DNA of 11,411 bases from Acidobacteriaceae bacterium (lineage in GTDB: Bacteria; Acidobacteriota; Terriglobia; Terriglobales; Acidobacteriaceae). The notes under the pieces were generated by a model. It searched no databases, had not been told where the DNA came from, and saw only the letters and a list, made by a program, of their open reading frames with translations. Position numbers and translations under genes: made by a program. Below are positions 1 through 8,200 of the stretch, piece by piece. Location of the stretch: the NCBI GenBank assembly GCA_003162255.1, contig PMMJ01000338.1, forward strand, positions 3,056-14,466, given 5' to 3'. Numbering within the stretch: the stretch's first letter is position 1; every line of letters starts with the position of its first letter.

Positions 1-84
1 CGCCTAAGCGCGCATCGATACTAGTGCGATTGCGGCATGTCTAAAGGCATGCCCTGACACGAAGCTCACTCGTGTCCGGCGCTG
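1..84. repeat. Cluster of three hairpins, REP-like
   Basis: Three short inverted repeats follow one another. The first is CGCATCG (11-17) with CGATTGCG (27-34), with one bulged base. The second is GGCATG (34-39) with CATGCC (48-53). The third is GACACGA (56-62) with TCGTGTC (70-76), a perfect 7-bp stem. The cluster lies just beyond the stop codon of the efflux adaptor gene. No T-run follows on the minus strand, so a simple intrinsic terminator is not clear. The GGCATG stem resembles the hairpin at 11058-11077, which suggests a dispersed palindromic repeat family. That is an inference from two copies only. Confidence 0.5.
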
Positions 85-1254
85 TTAGCGCTGCAGCGAG
101 TTCGCAAACTGGAGAAACAAGCTGCCATTTCCGATAACCTTGTCCCCAGCTTTCAGCCCGCTGGTTATCTCCGTCTGTCCGTTCAGGCTTTCTCCGAGAG
201 TAACTGCGCGTCTGCCGAACTGGTTCGAACCTGCCGCGGCATAAACAAAAGGCTGGTTCTCGCTATCGCGCAGGACGGCGGTGTCCGGGAGCGCAATGGC
301 ATTCGGAATCGCGCCCGCGTTTACCGTCGCAACCACGTACATATCTTTCTTCAGCTTCTCGCCGGGATTGCTCGTCTCGATGCGTGCCTGCAGCGTACGC
401 GTGTTCGGATCGAGCGATGCGGCGACGTACGAAATGCGGCCGTGAAAGACTTCAGGATAAGTATCCGTCTGGATTGTGACGTTATCTCCAACCCGCACGT
501 AGGGCAAATCCTTTTGATAAATGTTAACCAGCACCCATACGCTGCCCGTATCTGAAATCATGAAGCATTGGGTGGTGCCTGGTTGAATGAGTTGCCCCGC
601 GGACACATCCTGCTCGACGACCTCGCCACCGATCGGCGCTTTCACGGGAACTTCAAAAGATGGTGGAGCCTTTACGAGTTCGTCGGGATCCGTAATTCCC
701 ATCACCTTCAGTGCAGCCTGCGCCGATGCCAGGTCGCCGCTCGCCTGTATCTCAGCCGACTCTGTCTGTTCCACGTTTTGCTCGGCAATCGCTTTGTGCT
801 CATACAAATCACGGGCGCGCGCATTGGCTTTTTGTGCCAGAGCGTAGGCTTCCTTGGTTTTGTGATAATTGGTGCGGAGCTGCGAATAATCCGGGCTCGC
901 CACGTACAACATGGGCTCGCCTTTGCTCACGTGCTGACCGGGCACCACCACCACCCGGCTGACCGGTCCGCTCACCTGCGTGATAACGGGCGTCGTGCGA
1001 AAACTGTTGTAAGCCACCGCCCCCGTCAGCCGGAGGGTTCGGGGCAGCGCCGCGGATTGAACCGTCAGCACCTGGACATGCGCCATCTGCTCTTGGGGGA
1101 TGGTAAACAGTTCTGCGTTGTCCGAACTCTTGGTGCTATTCGAATCGGCGGAGGCCTTCGACCCGGAATCTCCACAGCCGGCAAGCACCAGCATGATCGC
1201 CGACGCGGCAGCGAGTGCAGCCATCCATCGACAGCGATCGGAGCGAACGTTCAT
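85..1254 (-). CDS. RND-type efflux periplasmic adaptor lipoprotein (HlyD/CusB-like)
   Basis: This is a 389-residue membrane-fusion protein that would bridge an inner-membrane RND pump and a TolC channel. The N-terminus is a lipoprotein signal peptide with a hydrophobic core and lipobox LAGC, so Cys27 should be acylated. Residues about 88-118 form the first biotinyl-lipoyl-like half (QVSGPVSRVVVVPGQHVSKG). An alpha-helical hairpin follows at about 122-185, then the second lipoyl half (APIGGEVVEQDVSAGQLI) and a beta-barrel/membrane-proximal region to the C-terminus. Length and order match CusB/CzcB-type adaptors. A GAGGAA Shine-Dalgarno overlaps the stop of the upstream TolC gene and sits about 6 bases before the ATG, which supports the start and translational coupling. 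The substrate cannot be read from the sequence; heavy metal or small organic molecules are both possible. No methionine- or histidine-rich metal-binding N-terminus is visible. Confidence 0.93.
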   Translation of the reverse strand: MNVRSDRCRWMAALAAASAIMLVLAGCGDSGSKASADSNSTKSSDNAELFTIPQEQMAHVQVLTVQSAALPRTLRLTGAVAYNSFRTTPVITQVSGPVSRVVVVPGQHVSKGEPMLYVASPDYSQLRTNYHKTKEAYALAQKANARARDLYEHKAIAEQNVEQTESAEIQASGDLASAQAALKVMGITDPDELVKAPPSFEVPVKAPIGGEVVEQDVSAGQLIQPGTTQCFMISDTGSVWVLVNIYQKDLPYVRVGDNVTIQTDTYPEVFHGRISYVAASLDPNTRTLQARIETSNPGEKLKKDMYVVATVNAGAIPNAIALPDTAVLRDSENQPFVYAAAGSNQFGRRAVTLGESLNGQTEITSGLKAGDKVIGNGSLFLQFANSLQR

Positions 1255-1264
1255 GGTCGTTTCC

Positions 1265-2533
1265 TCATGGCAGGTTCCTCGATCCTTCCGCTTCCTTCAA
1301 TTGCTCGAGCGCGGTCATATAAGCGGCCAACGCCTGGCGATAGGCCAATTCCACAGCACGGTAGCTGCGCTCGGCATCCAGAAAATCCAGGAGACTGGCG
1401 GCGCCGCGCTTGTAAGCATACTCACTGATATCGCGCGAGTCCTGCGCCTGTTTGAGGTAGCCGGAAGTGTAAAGTTGCACCACTTCCTCGTTGCTCCTGA
1501 CCGCCTCATAGGCATTGGCAACGTCGGAAAGAACCGTGTCGCTGGAGGATTGCTGCTGTTCCTGGGCCTGCGTGAGCGCATGTCCGGTGCGCGCGATCTC
1601 TCCTTGATTGCGGTTGAAGATCGGCAACTCAAAATTAGCGAAGATGGAAGCGGTGTTCTCGCCGGAGACGTGGGTGAAATCGTAAGTGCCGTTCACATCG
1701 ACCTTGGCGTTCGCTTTGGCCAGCTGGATTTGGCTCTGCGCGGCGGTGATCCCCAATTCGGCGGCACGAAAATCGGGCCGCTCGCGCAACGCCCTCGCCT
1801 GCAAGTCTTCCAATTTCCCTTTGAGCGGCTGATACGCCAGATCGCCCACTACGTCGAAATCGGCTGGTACCGCGTTGTAGCCGAGGAACTCACGCAAGCC
1901 TACAAGTGCCTGCACTTTCGCGAGGCGGGCGGAAGAGACGTCGGTCTGAAACTGCAGAAGCTGGAGCTTGATCTTCAGATAATCGCCCTCACCAATGTAC
2001 CCCGCTTTGAGTTGCGCCTCGCTGATATCGACCGTCTGCTGAAAACCTTTTAAATCCTCGAGCGCAAACTGGAGCGTCGATTCCGCCAGCAAGACGCTGA
2101 CGAACTGCTGGCCGACATTGAACGCCAGCGTGCGCTCGGCGTCGGCAACCTGGGCGCGCGTGACGGCCGTCTGATCGCGGGCAGCCTGCAACCGCCGCTG
2201 GCGCTTGTGACCGCGCTCGAAGAGGTATCCGATCCCGATGTCGAACTGCTGAGTTTCGTTCAAATTCTCGCCAGAGAAGTCTTGCGGACTGAAAAAGGGA
2301 ACGAACTGTGTATCTGCATCCAGGGTCGGATTGGGGCGCAGGTTCGCGGTGATCTCCTGCGCCTGATTCTGAAGAATCAGGGTTCGCGTGGCCTGGAGCG
2401 AATGGTTGTGCGCCAGAGCCAGATCAATGGCCTGATCGAGAGTGATCCGCGTCGTATTCTGCCCACTACCCACCCCTACCAGCAGGAAAAACATCGCTGC
2501 GGCGGCGAGCATTCGAGAATGCATGGAACACAT
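1265..2533 (-). CDS. TolC-family outer membrane efflux channel
   Basis: This is an outer-membrane factor of roughly 420 residues, the exit duct of a tripartite efflux system. A signal peptide with a hydrophobic stretch (MLAAAAMFFLLVGVGSG) is followed by ITLDQAIDLALAHN, the typical first helix of the TolC/CzcC fold. Two long helical repeats then carry the usual LRPNPTL, YLFERGHKR and ERPDFRAAELGI features. The second half contains FELPIFNRNQGEIA and RGAASLLDFLDAERSY, the conserved end-of-repeat motifs. The frame stays open to a TTG at 2569. I chose the ATG at 2533 because it gives a short basic N-region before the signal peptide, and the ATG at 2524 is equally plausible. No strong ribosome-binding site precedes any of them. 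The stop is 10 bases before the adaptor gene, so the two are co-transcribed, channel first. Confidence 0.92.
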   Translation of the reverse strand: MCSMHSRMLAAAAMFFLLVGVGSGQNTTRITLDQAIDLALAHNHSLQATRTLILQNQAQEITANLRPNPTLDADTQFVPFFSPQDFSGENLNETQQFDIGIGYLFERGHKRQRRLQAARDQTAVTRAQVADAERTLAFNVGQQFVSVLLAESTLQFALEDLKGFQQTVDISEAQLKAGYIGEGDYLKIKLQLLQFQTDVSSARLAKVQALVGLREFLGYNAVPADFDVVGDLAYQPLKGKLEDLQARALRERPDFRAAELGITAAQSQIQLAKANAKVDVNGTYDFTHVSGENTASIFANFELPIFNRNQGEIARTGHALTQAQEQQQSSSDTVLSDVANAYEAVRSNEEVVQLYTSGYLKQAQDSRDISEYAYKRGAASLLDFLDAERSYRAVELAYRQALAAYMTALEQLKEAEGSRNLP

Positions 2534-2658
2534 AAAGGTTGAGATCAAAGAGCACTGACCGTGGCGCAACAGATCTCGCAGGGATGCTCGAACCTAACGA
2601 GCACTGAGCCAAGCTCCGTCGTCCGTATCGTCCTCCCGTGTCTAAGACTGCGACTCGG

Positions 2659-2702
2659 GGCACAATGGATGTATTGTAATTCACCGTATTCACAATCGTG
2701 CC
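2659..2702. promoter_or_regulatory. Dyad region, possible operator of the efflux operon
   Basis: GGCAC (2659-2663) is mirrored by GTGCC (2698-2702). Inside lie ACAAT (2662-2666), ATTGT (2673-2677) and ACAAT (2692-2696). ATTGT and the second ACAAT are the ends of an imperfect 24-bp dyad at 2673-2696. This AT-richer patch lies about 130-170 bases upstream of the TolC-type start and contains a minus-strand TACAAT that could serve as a -10 element. Repeated half-sites in both orientations suit a dimeric repressor or activator. Which family binds is unknown, because no regulator gene is adjacent. Confidence 0.35.
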
Positions 2703-2751
2703 ATATGGGCGATGCTCTCCCAGAGGTGCCTTCAGGCTGTTTCCGGCCGCT

Positions 2752-2781
2752 TGCGAAACTCTTTTCGCACTTTTCTCCTTT
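2752..2781 (+). terminator. Terminator-like hairpin without an assigned gene
   Basis: A perfect 7-bp stem TGCGAAA/TTTCGCA (2752-2758 and 2763-2769) closes a CTCT loop and is followed by CTTTTCTCCTTT. On the plus strand this looks like a weak intrinsic terminator. No plus-strand gene lies immediately before it. It could end an unseen small RNA or a leader transcript, or it may be fortuitous. Confidence 0.3.
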
Positions 2782-2994
2782 ATGGAAAACCAAACCACGC
2801 GGGATCGGCGCGCCGAGCGAGCGGCGTTTAGATAGGCGTCTGGCTCTACTGGTCCTCGGTCAAAGGAGGCTTCTACCGGCGGCCAATCTGATTCCGTTGG
2901 ATGCCCGTCCCCCGAGTCAATGAAACGGAAGCGGTTAGAAGGGGCACGTTGGTTACCTTGCCGACCACTTCCTCCTCAGGCATGCTCTGGGTAG

Positions 2995-3513
2995 ATGTGG
3001 GAACTCGAACAGTTTAAGGGCCTGGACTCTCTGGACAGCACTCCGGAGTCGATTTGCACCTGCGTGGCCAAGATTTTCCGGGTCAGAGAGACGGAAGTCG
3101 CGCTGCTGGAGCTTGGCGGAAAGCTGCTGAACTTTCTGTACCCCGCTGAGTTGAAAACGGCGGGGGCGATCCCTCTTTCCAGTTCGTCGGTCGCGGCCCG
3201 CACCGCAAGGACGAAGCAGTCGGAGCTTTTCAATAGCTTTACGCAAGTAAAGCATTTCAGCATTTTTGAACTCGTCAAGCTAGGCGACAGTGGGCTGGAC
3301 GAGCAGGTAATTCAGAAACTCATGTCTGTGCCCGTTCTAGCCAGCAACGGAGAAGTAATTGGCGTGATTCAAATCTCCCGCAAGGCCCCCCGCCCAGCCG
3401 CGGCGGGGCCGGACTTCACTCCAGAAGATCTGCGAAGACTGGAATCGGTCGCTCGCTTCGTGGGGAAGCTGATGGCGAAGGGCAGAGGCTCTGCACAAGC
3501 AAGCTCAGGCTAG
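2995..3513 (+). CDS. Small GAF-domain protein
   Basis: This 172-residue soluble protein consists of little more than one GAF-type sensor domain. The recognisable part is the C-terminal half. SVPVLASNGEVIGVIQISRK (111-130) is the classic pair of central beta-strands ending in the GVIQ-x-SRK signature. PDFTPEDLRRLESVARFVGKLM (139-160) is the closing helix. The N-terminal ~90 residues give the first helix and strands. No catalytic output domain (kinase, cyclase, HD or sigma54 region) is attached, so it would act through a partner. An in-frame TAG directly precedes the ATG, so translation cannot begin upstream. The ribosome-binding site is weak (CTGGGTAG region). The gene is divergent from the efflux operon and convergent with the ligase gene 61 bases away. 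Ligand and partner are unknown. Confidence 0.8.
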   Translation: MWELEQFKGLDSLDSTPESICTCVAKIFRVRETEVALLELGGKLLNFLYPAELKTAGAIPLSSSSVAARTARTKQSELFNSFTQVKHFSIFELVKLGDSGLDEQVIQKLMSVPVLASNGEVIGVIQISRKAPRPAAAGPDFTPEDLRRLESVARFVGKLMAKGRGSAQASSG

Positions 3514-3574
3514 ATGGGCTCCCCTATCAGCGCCAGTGCCGCTTCTTGACTGTGATGTTACTTGGAACGAACTC

Positions 3575-5290
3575 TTAGCCTCTGTCCCACTCGCCACGAG
3601 CGCGTAACTGCGCAATCTCCTGGCGAGCTATTTCCCGGGCGCGAAGGTAGTCCGGCTTGACCACACGGTTCAGCGGCATCTGGCCGGGTTCGAGGATGAT
3701 CCAATGGCGCGGCCGCATATAGGAGGGCAAGGAACGCGCGTGCCGATCCAACTCCTGGCAGTTCAGTTCAACCTCGGGTCTTTTTTCCACCATTGCCACC
3801 ACTGCCTCGGAAACTACGGCATGGGCCACGCCGACCACGACGCAGTTGGCTACCTTCCCCGCCAGGGTGCAGATATGCCTCTCCACATCGCCGGGGAATA
3901 TTTGGTAACCAAACGACTTGATTACCCACTTGTCCCGGCCGGTCAGATGCAAGCCCGCGGCATCCTTGAACCCAAGATCGCCGGTATACAAGAAGCCGTC
4001 GCGTGAAATCGCTTGGGCGGTGGCGGCAGGATCGTTGACATATCCAAGAAAAGTCTGTGGACCGCGAAAGCACACTTGGCCGGTTTCGCCGGTCGGCAAC
4101 TCATCGCCGGCGCTGCCATCGGCGCGCATGGGTTGGCGAATGGAGCAGGCATAAATCGGCATGTCCTGTCCCAGTCCGGCCAGAATCGCCTCCCGGTCGG
4201 CCGCACTCGCCTGAATATAGGTGCAGAAACCGGCGGCTTCGGTGAGTCCCAGCCCGGTGCCGATCACGGGCGCCATGGTGGCAAACTGGTCCACGAACGG
4301 TCGCGATACCGCATGTCCGCCATAGGCGGCAAACTTCAGGCTGGAAAGATCATGGCGATCGTAGTCTTTCAGCATCCATTCGAGGTTGAACATGGCTGGG
4401 ATCTGGCCCATGATCTCCACCCGATGCTGCGTCACGGCCCGCAACGAACGGGCGGCGTCGAAGATCTCGATGAGGACGGCCGTGCCTCCGCCAAAGAAGG
4501 TGCTCATCAACAGCTCGGTCTGGCCGCCTACGTGAGATGGCGGCAAATTGACCAGAGTGCGGGCGCCGCTGTCTCCGCCAAAAAAGGCGCCGCACAGGCA
4601 CATGTTCTGCACCGTGATGTTGCGGTGCGAAAGCAGGGCCGGCTTGGGCGAACCGGTCGAGCCGGTGGTAAAAATGACCAGCGCGCCATCGTTCTCGGTT
4701 GCGGCGGAGGCGATCGCAGCCAGGGCATCGGAGTCTGCAGGCGTGTCGCGGTTTGCGTTCGTCAGACTACGCCACGCTGGTGCGGCAATCGACGTAAATG
4801 ATTGCGTGCCTGGAATCGGCTCGTCCGAGTCCACCGCGATGGAATTCTGAATCCACGGACAATACGTCTGTACGGCGCGCCACAGTTCTCGAAAATCGAA
4901 CGGCGCTTTCAGACCCAGTCCAACAAATCCGCGCGGGCGGAGGATCTCCAGCGCTCGAATCACCTCGGCTGAGGACAGACGCAGATCCAGCGGGGCGACG
5001 ATCACGCCGATTTTGAAACAGCTATATTCCAGCAAGACGTGATCCACGGACAGCGGCAGCATCGTCACCAGGAAATCGCCCTTAGCGAAGCGCAAGCGTA
5101 ACAATTCTCTCGCCAACGCCGTGGTGATACGGTCGAACTCGCTCCAATTGACGGTGCGATTGCCATCTGCACTGAGAATGGCAGGAGCCTCCGGCTTGGT
5201 CTTCGCCCACTTCGCCACGACGTGGTGCAGAAGGTGGCGATCGGCAAAAACTGTTTCGTAATCGTCGAGGGTAAATTCAGGCAGGGGCAT
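3575..5290 (-). CDS. Class I adenylate-forming enzyme (acyl-CoA synthetase / AMP-dependent ligase)
   Basis: This 571-residue ANL-superfamily enzyme is expected to activate a carboxylic acid with ATP to an acyl-AMP and usually pass it to CoA. Core motifs are in order. The phosphate-binding loop is TTGSTGSPK (208-216). The A5 motif is GLGLTEAAG (346-354), and YTGDLG (435-440) carries the ribose-binding Asp. The hinge is GRDK (451-454), followed by SFGYQIFPGDVE. The C-terminal catalytic lysine is Lys545 in NRVVKPDY. There is no signal peptide or membrane segment, so it is cytoplasmic. A fatty acid is the likely substrate given its partner, but aryl acids or an acyl-AMP ligase role without CoA cannot be excluded. 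Its start is 4 bases after the stop of the patatin-like gene, and its Shine-Dalgarno is weak, which fits translational coupling. Confidence 0.9.
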   Translation of the reverse strand: MPLPEFTLDDYETVFADRHLLHHVVAKWAKTKPEAPAILSADGNRTVNWSEFDRITTALARELLRLRFAKGDFLVTMLPLSVDHVLLEYSCFKIGVIVAPLDLRLSSAEVIRALEILRPRGFVGLGLKAPFDFRELWRAVQTYCPWIQNSIAVDSDEPIPGTQSFTSIAAPAWRSLTNANRDTPADSDALAAIASAATENDGALVIFTTGSTGSPKPALLSHRNITVQNMCLCGAFFGGDSGARTLVNLPPSHVGGQTELLMSTFFGGGTAVLIEIFDAARSLRAVTQHRVEIMGQIPAMFNLEWMLKDYDRHDLSSLKFAAYGGHAVSRPFVDQFATMAPVIGTGLGLTEAAGFCTYIQASAADREAILAGLGQDMPIYACSIRQPMRADGSAGDELPTGETGQVCFRGPQTFLGYVNDPAATAQAISRDGFLYTGDLGFKDAAGLHLTGRDKWVIKSFGYQIFPGDVERHICTLAGKVANCVVVGVAHAVVSEAVVAMVEKRPEVELNCQELDRHARSLPSYMRPRHWIILEPGQMPLNRVVKPDYLRAREIARQEIAQLRARGEWDRG

Positions 5291-5294
5291 AGAT

Positions 5295-8200
5295 TCACTC
5301 AGTCATCTGCAACGGCACTCCCAGCTTGGAGGTTTCGAACCCGAAGTCCGCAAAGATCTCTCGCAGTTCCTCGGGCGGCCCTTGCATCGATGTCGTCACT
5401 ACGTCGTAGCCCAGCTTGCGATAGCTTTCAAATTGCGATTCGGAAAACCACTGATCGATCGTCGATTCGTGCGGGAACTCGGGGTGGGTCTTCTGATAGT
5501 TCTTTACGTCGGTTGACTCGTCCCCCGTCAGCGACGCCTTGAAATAGACGATCGTCCCAGTGGGCGCGTTCAGGTCCGCCTTTTCATAGTGGATCGTACC
5601 TAGAGCGTAGTGCTTCTTGCTCGGGTTGCCTATCTCTTGCGGCGTGATATCGGTCACATCCAGATCGATATCGATCCCCATGTCGATACGGCACTTTCGA
5701 ATCGCGTTTCCCAATCCGCCACACTCATACTTGCCATCCGCCTCCGCGTCGCATAGGATGACCAGTCCGCAGCGTCGTTTCACCATTTCATACAGGCCCA
5801 TATTCTCGAAATGGCCGCCATCGGACAGATACACGAATGCCGCGTCGTCGTCCGTCCCTCCGAGCAACTCATTCACCAGGCAGAACAGACCCACGGCCGG
5901 CGTGGCTTGCCTCCAGGTGGTGGGGTGCCGCGGATTCCCCAACCACTGCCCCAACCGCACGTTGAACACCGTCATCAAGAAGGCTACCGGCGCCGAGGTG
6001 TAAAACCCCATGTTCGGGCTTGCGGCCGCCCCCGATATTCCCATCGCCAGCCCCAAGGTCGGCCCCGAATAGGGCGGCGGAAAGGCATATTGATCGGTCG
6101 GCCGGTATCCGTCCCATGCGGGTCTTTGCAGCCATCTCCGCAGCCATCGACCAAGCCATCTCCGTAGTCTGCTTTGTCTTTCGTCATCTTCGCGTTTGTT
6201 CATTTCTGCGGTCGTGAGCGGCCTTTCCTCCCGCCGTTCCGCCCTTGTCATCGGGCTGTCCTGCTCTTCCAGCCAGACGTCGTAACCGCAAAACAGCGGC
6301 GTCATCACAAACGATTCCGCCTTCCGTTCCTGCCACGCCAGATCCTGCCCTTTCACCAGATTCAAGGATGCGTTCAGAACGGGGTAGGGGCCGTCGTACC
6401 CTTTTTCGGCGCGAAGATCTTTCAGTGGCATATCGTCGGTTCGGTCGAAACCGGTAAATCGGTTCGGTGATCGTTTCCCGTTCGACGCTCCCAAGTAGCA
6501 CCTCACCAGCCGGTTCCGGTAGAACAAGTGCATCGAGAACTGGTTGATGTCCACGCGCCACGCCATAATGGCCAACACCAGCACACATCCAATCAACGCT
6601 GCATACAATCGATGATCGGCGATCCACACCGGCGCACAGGCCAAAAAACCTGCACACTTCGGCGCCCACTGCTTCGTCGCATAGTCCGTTGGCAGCGACT
6701 GACACTGCTGGATGCCCCAGGAAATCCAGCACACCAAGCCGACTACAAAGATGTAGGGCGCCATCTTGGCCAGCACGTCCTTCCATGTCTGTGTTCCCGG
6801 TTTTCCCGTGGCCTGGCCATTGCCCGCCAGCAGGCCGCCAACCGTCGTCACAATCCATGCCGGCGTCAGATACCTCTGCGCGATGTGCAGCAGCCATCCA
6901 TTCCGGATGAAGCCCGGAAAGTACAAAGCAATACAGAAAACCGCCAACCATGTCAGCGCCCACAGCAGCAAAGATCCGCCAAGCCGGCCCCACCACTCGC
7001 GCCGTCGGTCGCGAAACACGATTCCCATCAGGCCGATGTGCAGCGTTCCCGCCAGCAGGAAGATCCCCAGCACCAGAGGCGCGCCGAACGTCAGCGCGGC
7101 TCGTTCGCGCCAGCCCAACGTCTGTTCGGAAAGCAGCGCGTAGAGCCATCCCGCCAGCGCTCCTGCGATAGTCGCTCCAATCAGACTGATCAAAAACTCA
7201 TTGAACTGCTGCAGTGGCCCTTTGATCACCTGCTCTTTCTCCACGGACACGGCGGACGTTTTCGGTCCGGTGTCTTCCCTTCGCTTCGCCATGCCTCTCC
7301 ACTCATCGACCGCCTCCGAGAGTTTGGACAGGTTCGGAGCCATCCATTTCCTGTAGGCGAGCCCTAGTATTGTCGTCCCTAGCCAAATCACGCCGTAGCC
7401 GATCGAGCCCATGATCGCCGCCCGGCCGTAGGGAATGTGGCACTTGCCTCCCCCTTGGTGAAACCTCGCCACTTGCCACAGCGCTCCCAGGATCGCAACA
7501 AAGAACAGGGGCGCTCCGGTCAGCGCGAGAACCCACTTCTGCTCCGTCAGTTGCCGCGCCCCTCCAGCGTCGCGGCAATCCATGTACGCCATGTTGTTGA
7601 GGATGGTCAGAAACGCGATGACGAGCAAGACGATTCCCGTCCACATCCAGTCAACCCCGATTCCGGGGATGGCATCAGTTTCGATCGCCCACTTCTCCAC
7701 GAGGCGTGGCACGAGCAGCAGGGTTGCCAGTAGCGATAGCACCACACTCAGGTTCAGTATCAGATTCCGCAAGTAAATCCCTACCATTGCCGACGTGTCA
7801 CCGCTGAAGATCCCCGCCTTCGGCGTCAGATAGTTGCTGAAAACGCGCAGGAATCGGATGGGCCTGGGCTCATTGTCATCTTCCTGGTGGACACGATTTG
7901 TTGCTAGCTGCTTCTGTGCTTCCGCAAAGCCCTTTTCTTTGAGCCGGCTCGTCCATGCTGCCAGCCATCCTCCAATGTACCCTCCTCCCGAAACGGTCGA
8001 GAGATAGTCAATGCGGTAGAGTAGTTTTAACTCTGCAAGCGCCTGTAACACGCCCAAATTAAACGTCGCACTCCGAATTCCCCCGCCCGAAAATGCCAGA
8101 CCCACAAAATTTGCTTTGTGTGCCGCCTCGATTACCTCCCTCCACTTTTGGCTGGTTTCGTTCCGGTGCCATCTCGGTTCATCCTTGTTGGCTGCCGTCT

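Larger units (their letters stand above)
2570..2994. other. Gene-free region upstream of the efflux operon
   Basis: These 425 bases separate the divergent efflux operon (minus) and the GAF gene (plus). Open frames here have no Shine-Dalgarno and no recognisable protein features, so I treat them as chance. What I can see is the AT-richer dyad at 2659-2702 and the hairpin at 2752-2769. No sigma70-type promoter is convincing, although a TACAAT -10-like hexamer reads on the minus strand inside the dyad (2673-2678). Confidence 0.55.

Noticed and set aside
1100..2053. 317-residue plus-strand frame
   Set aside because: It is a shadow antisense to the adaptor and TolC genes, whose proteins are clearly recognisable.
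2466..2798. Minus-strand frame upstream of the TolC gene, with AAGGAG-like sequence near 2775
   Set aside because: It overlaps the start of the TolC gene in another frame and contains no recognisable features. The purine run is probably the complement of the hairpin's pyrimidine tail.
2561..2923. 120-residue plus-strand frame in the efflux upstream gap
   Set aside because: It has no ribosome-binding site, its composition is not protein-like, and it runs through the dyad and the terminator-like hairpin.
3514..3574. Terminator between the convergent GAF and ligase genes
   Set aside because: Only a 4-bp AGCG/CGCT stem can be drawn and no T-run follows, so no terminator is supported.
6184..7149. 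321-residue minus-strand frame inside the patatin-like gene
   Set aside because: It is an out-of-frame shadow. The main frame there encodes membrane spans and continues to the catalytic Asp motif.
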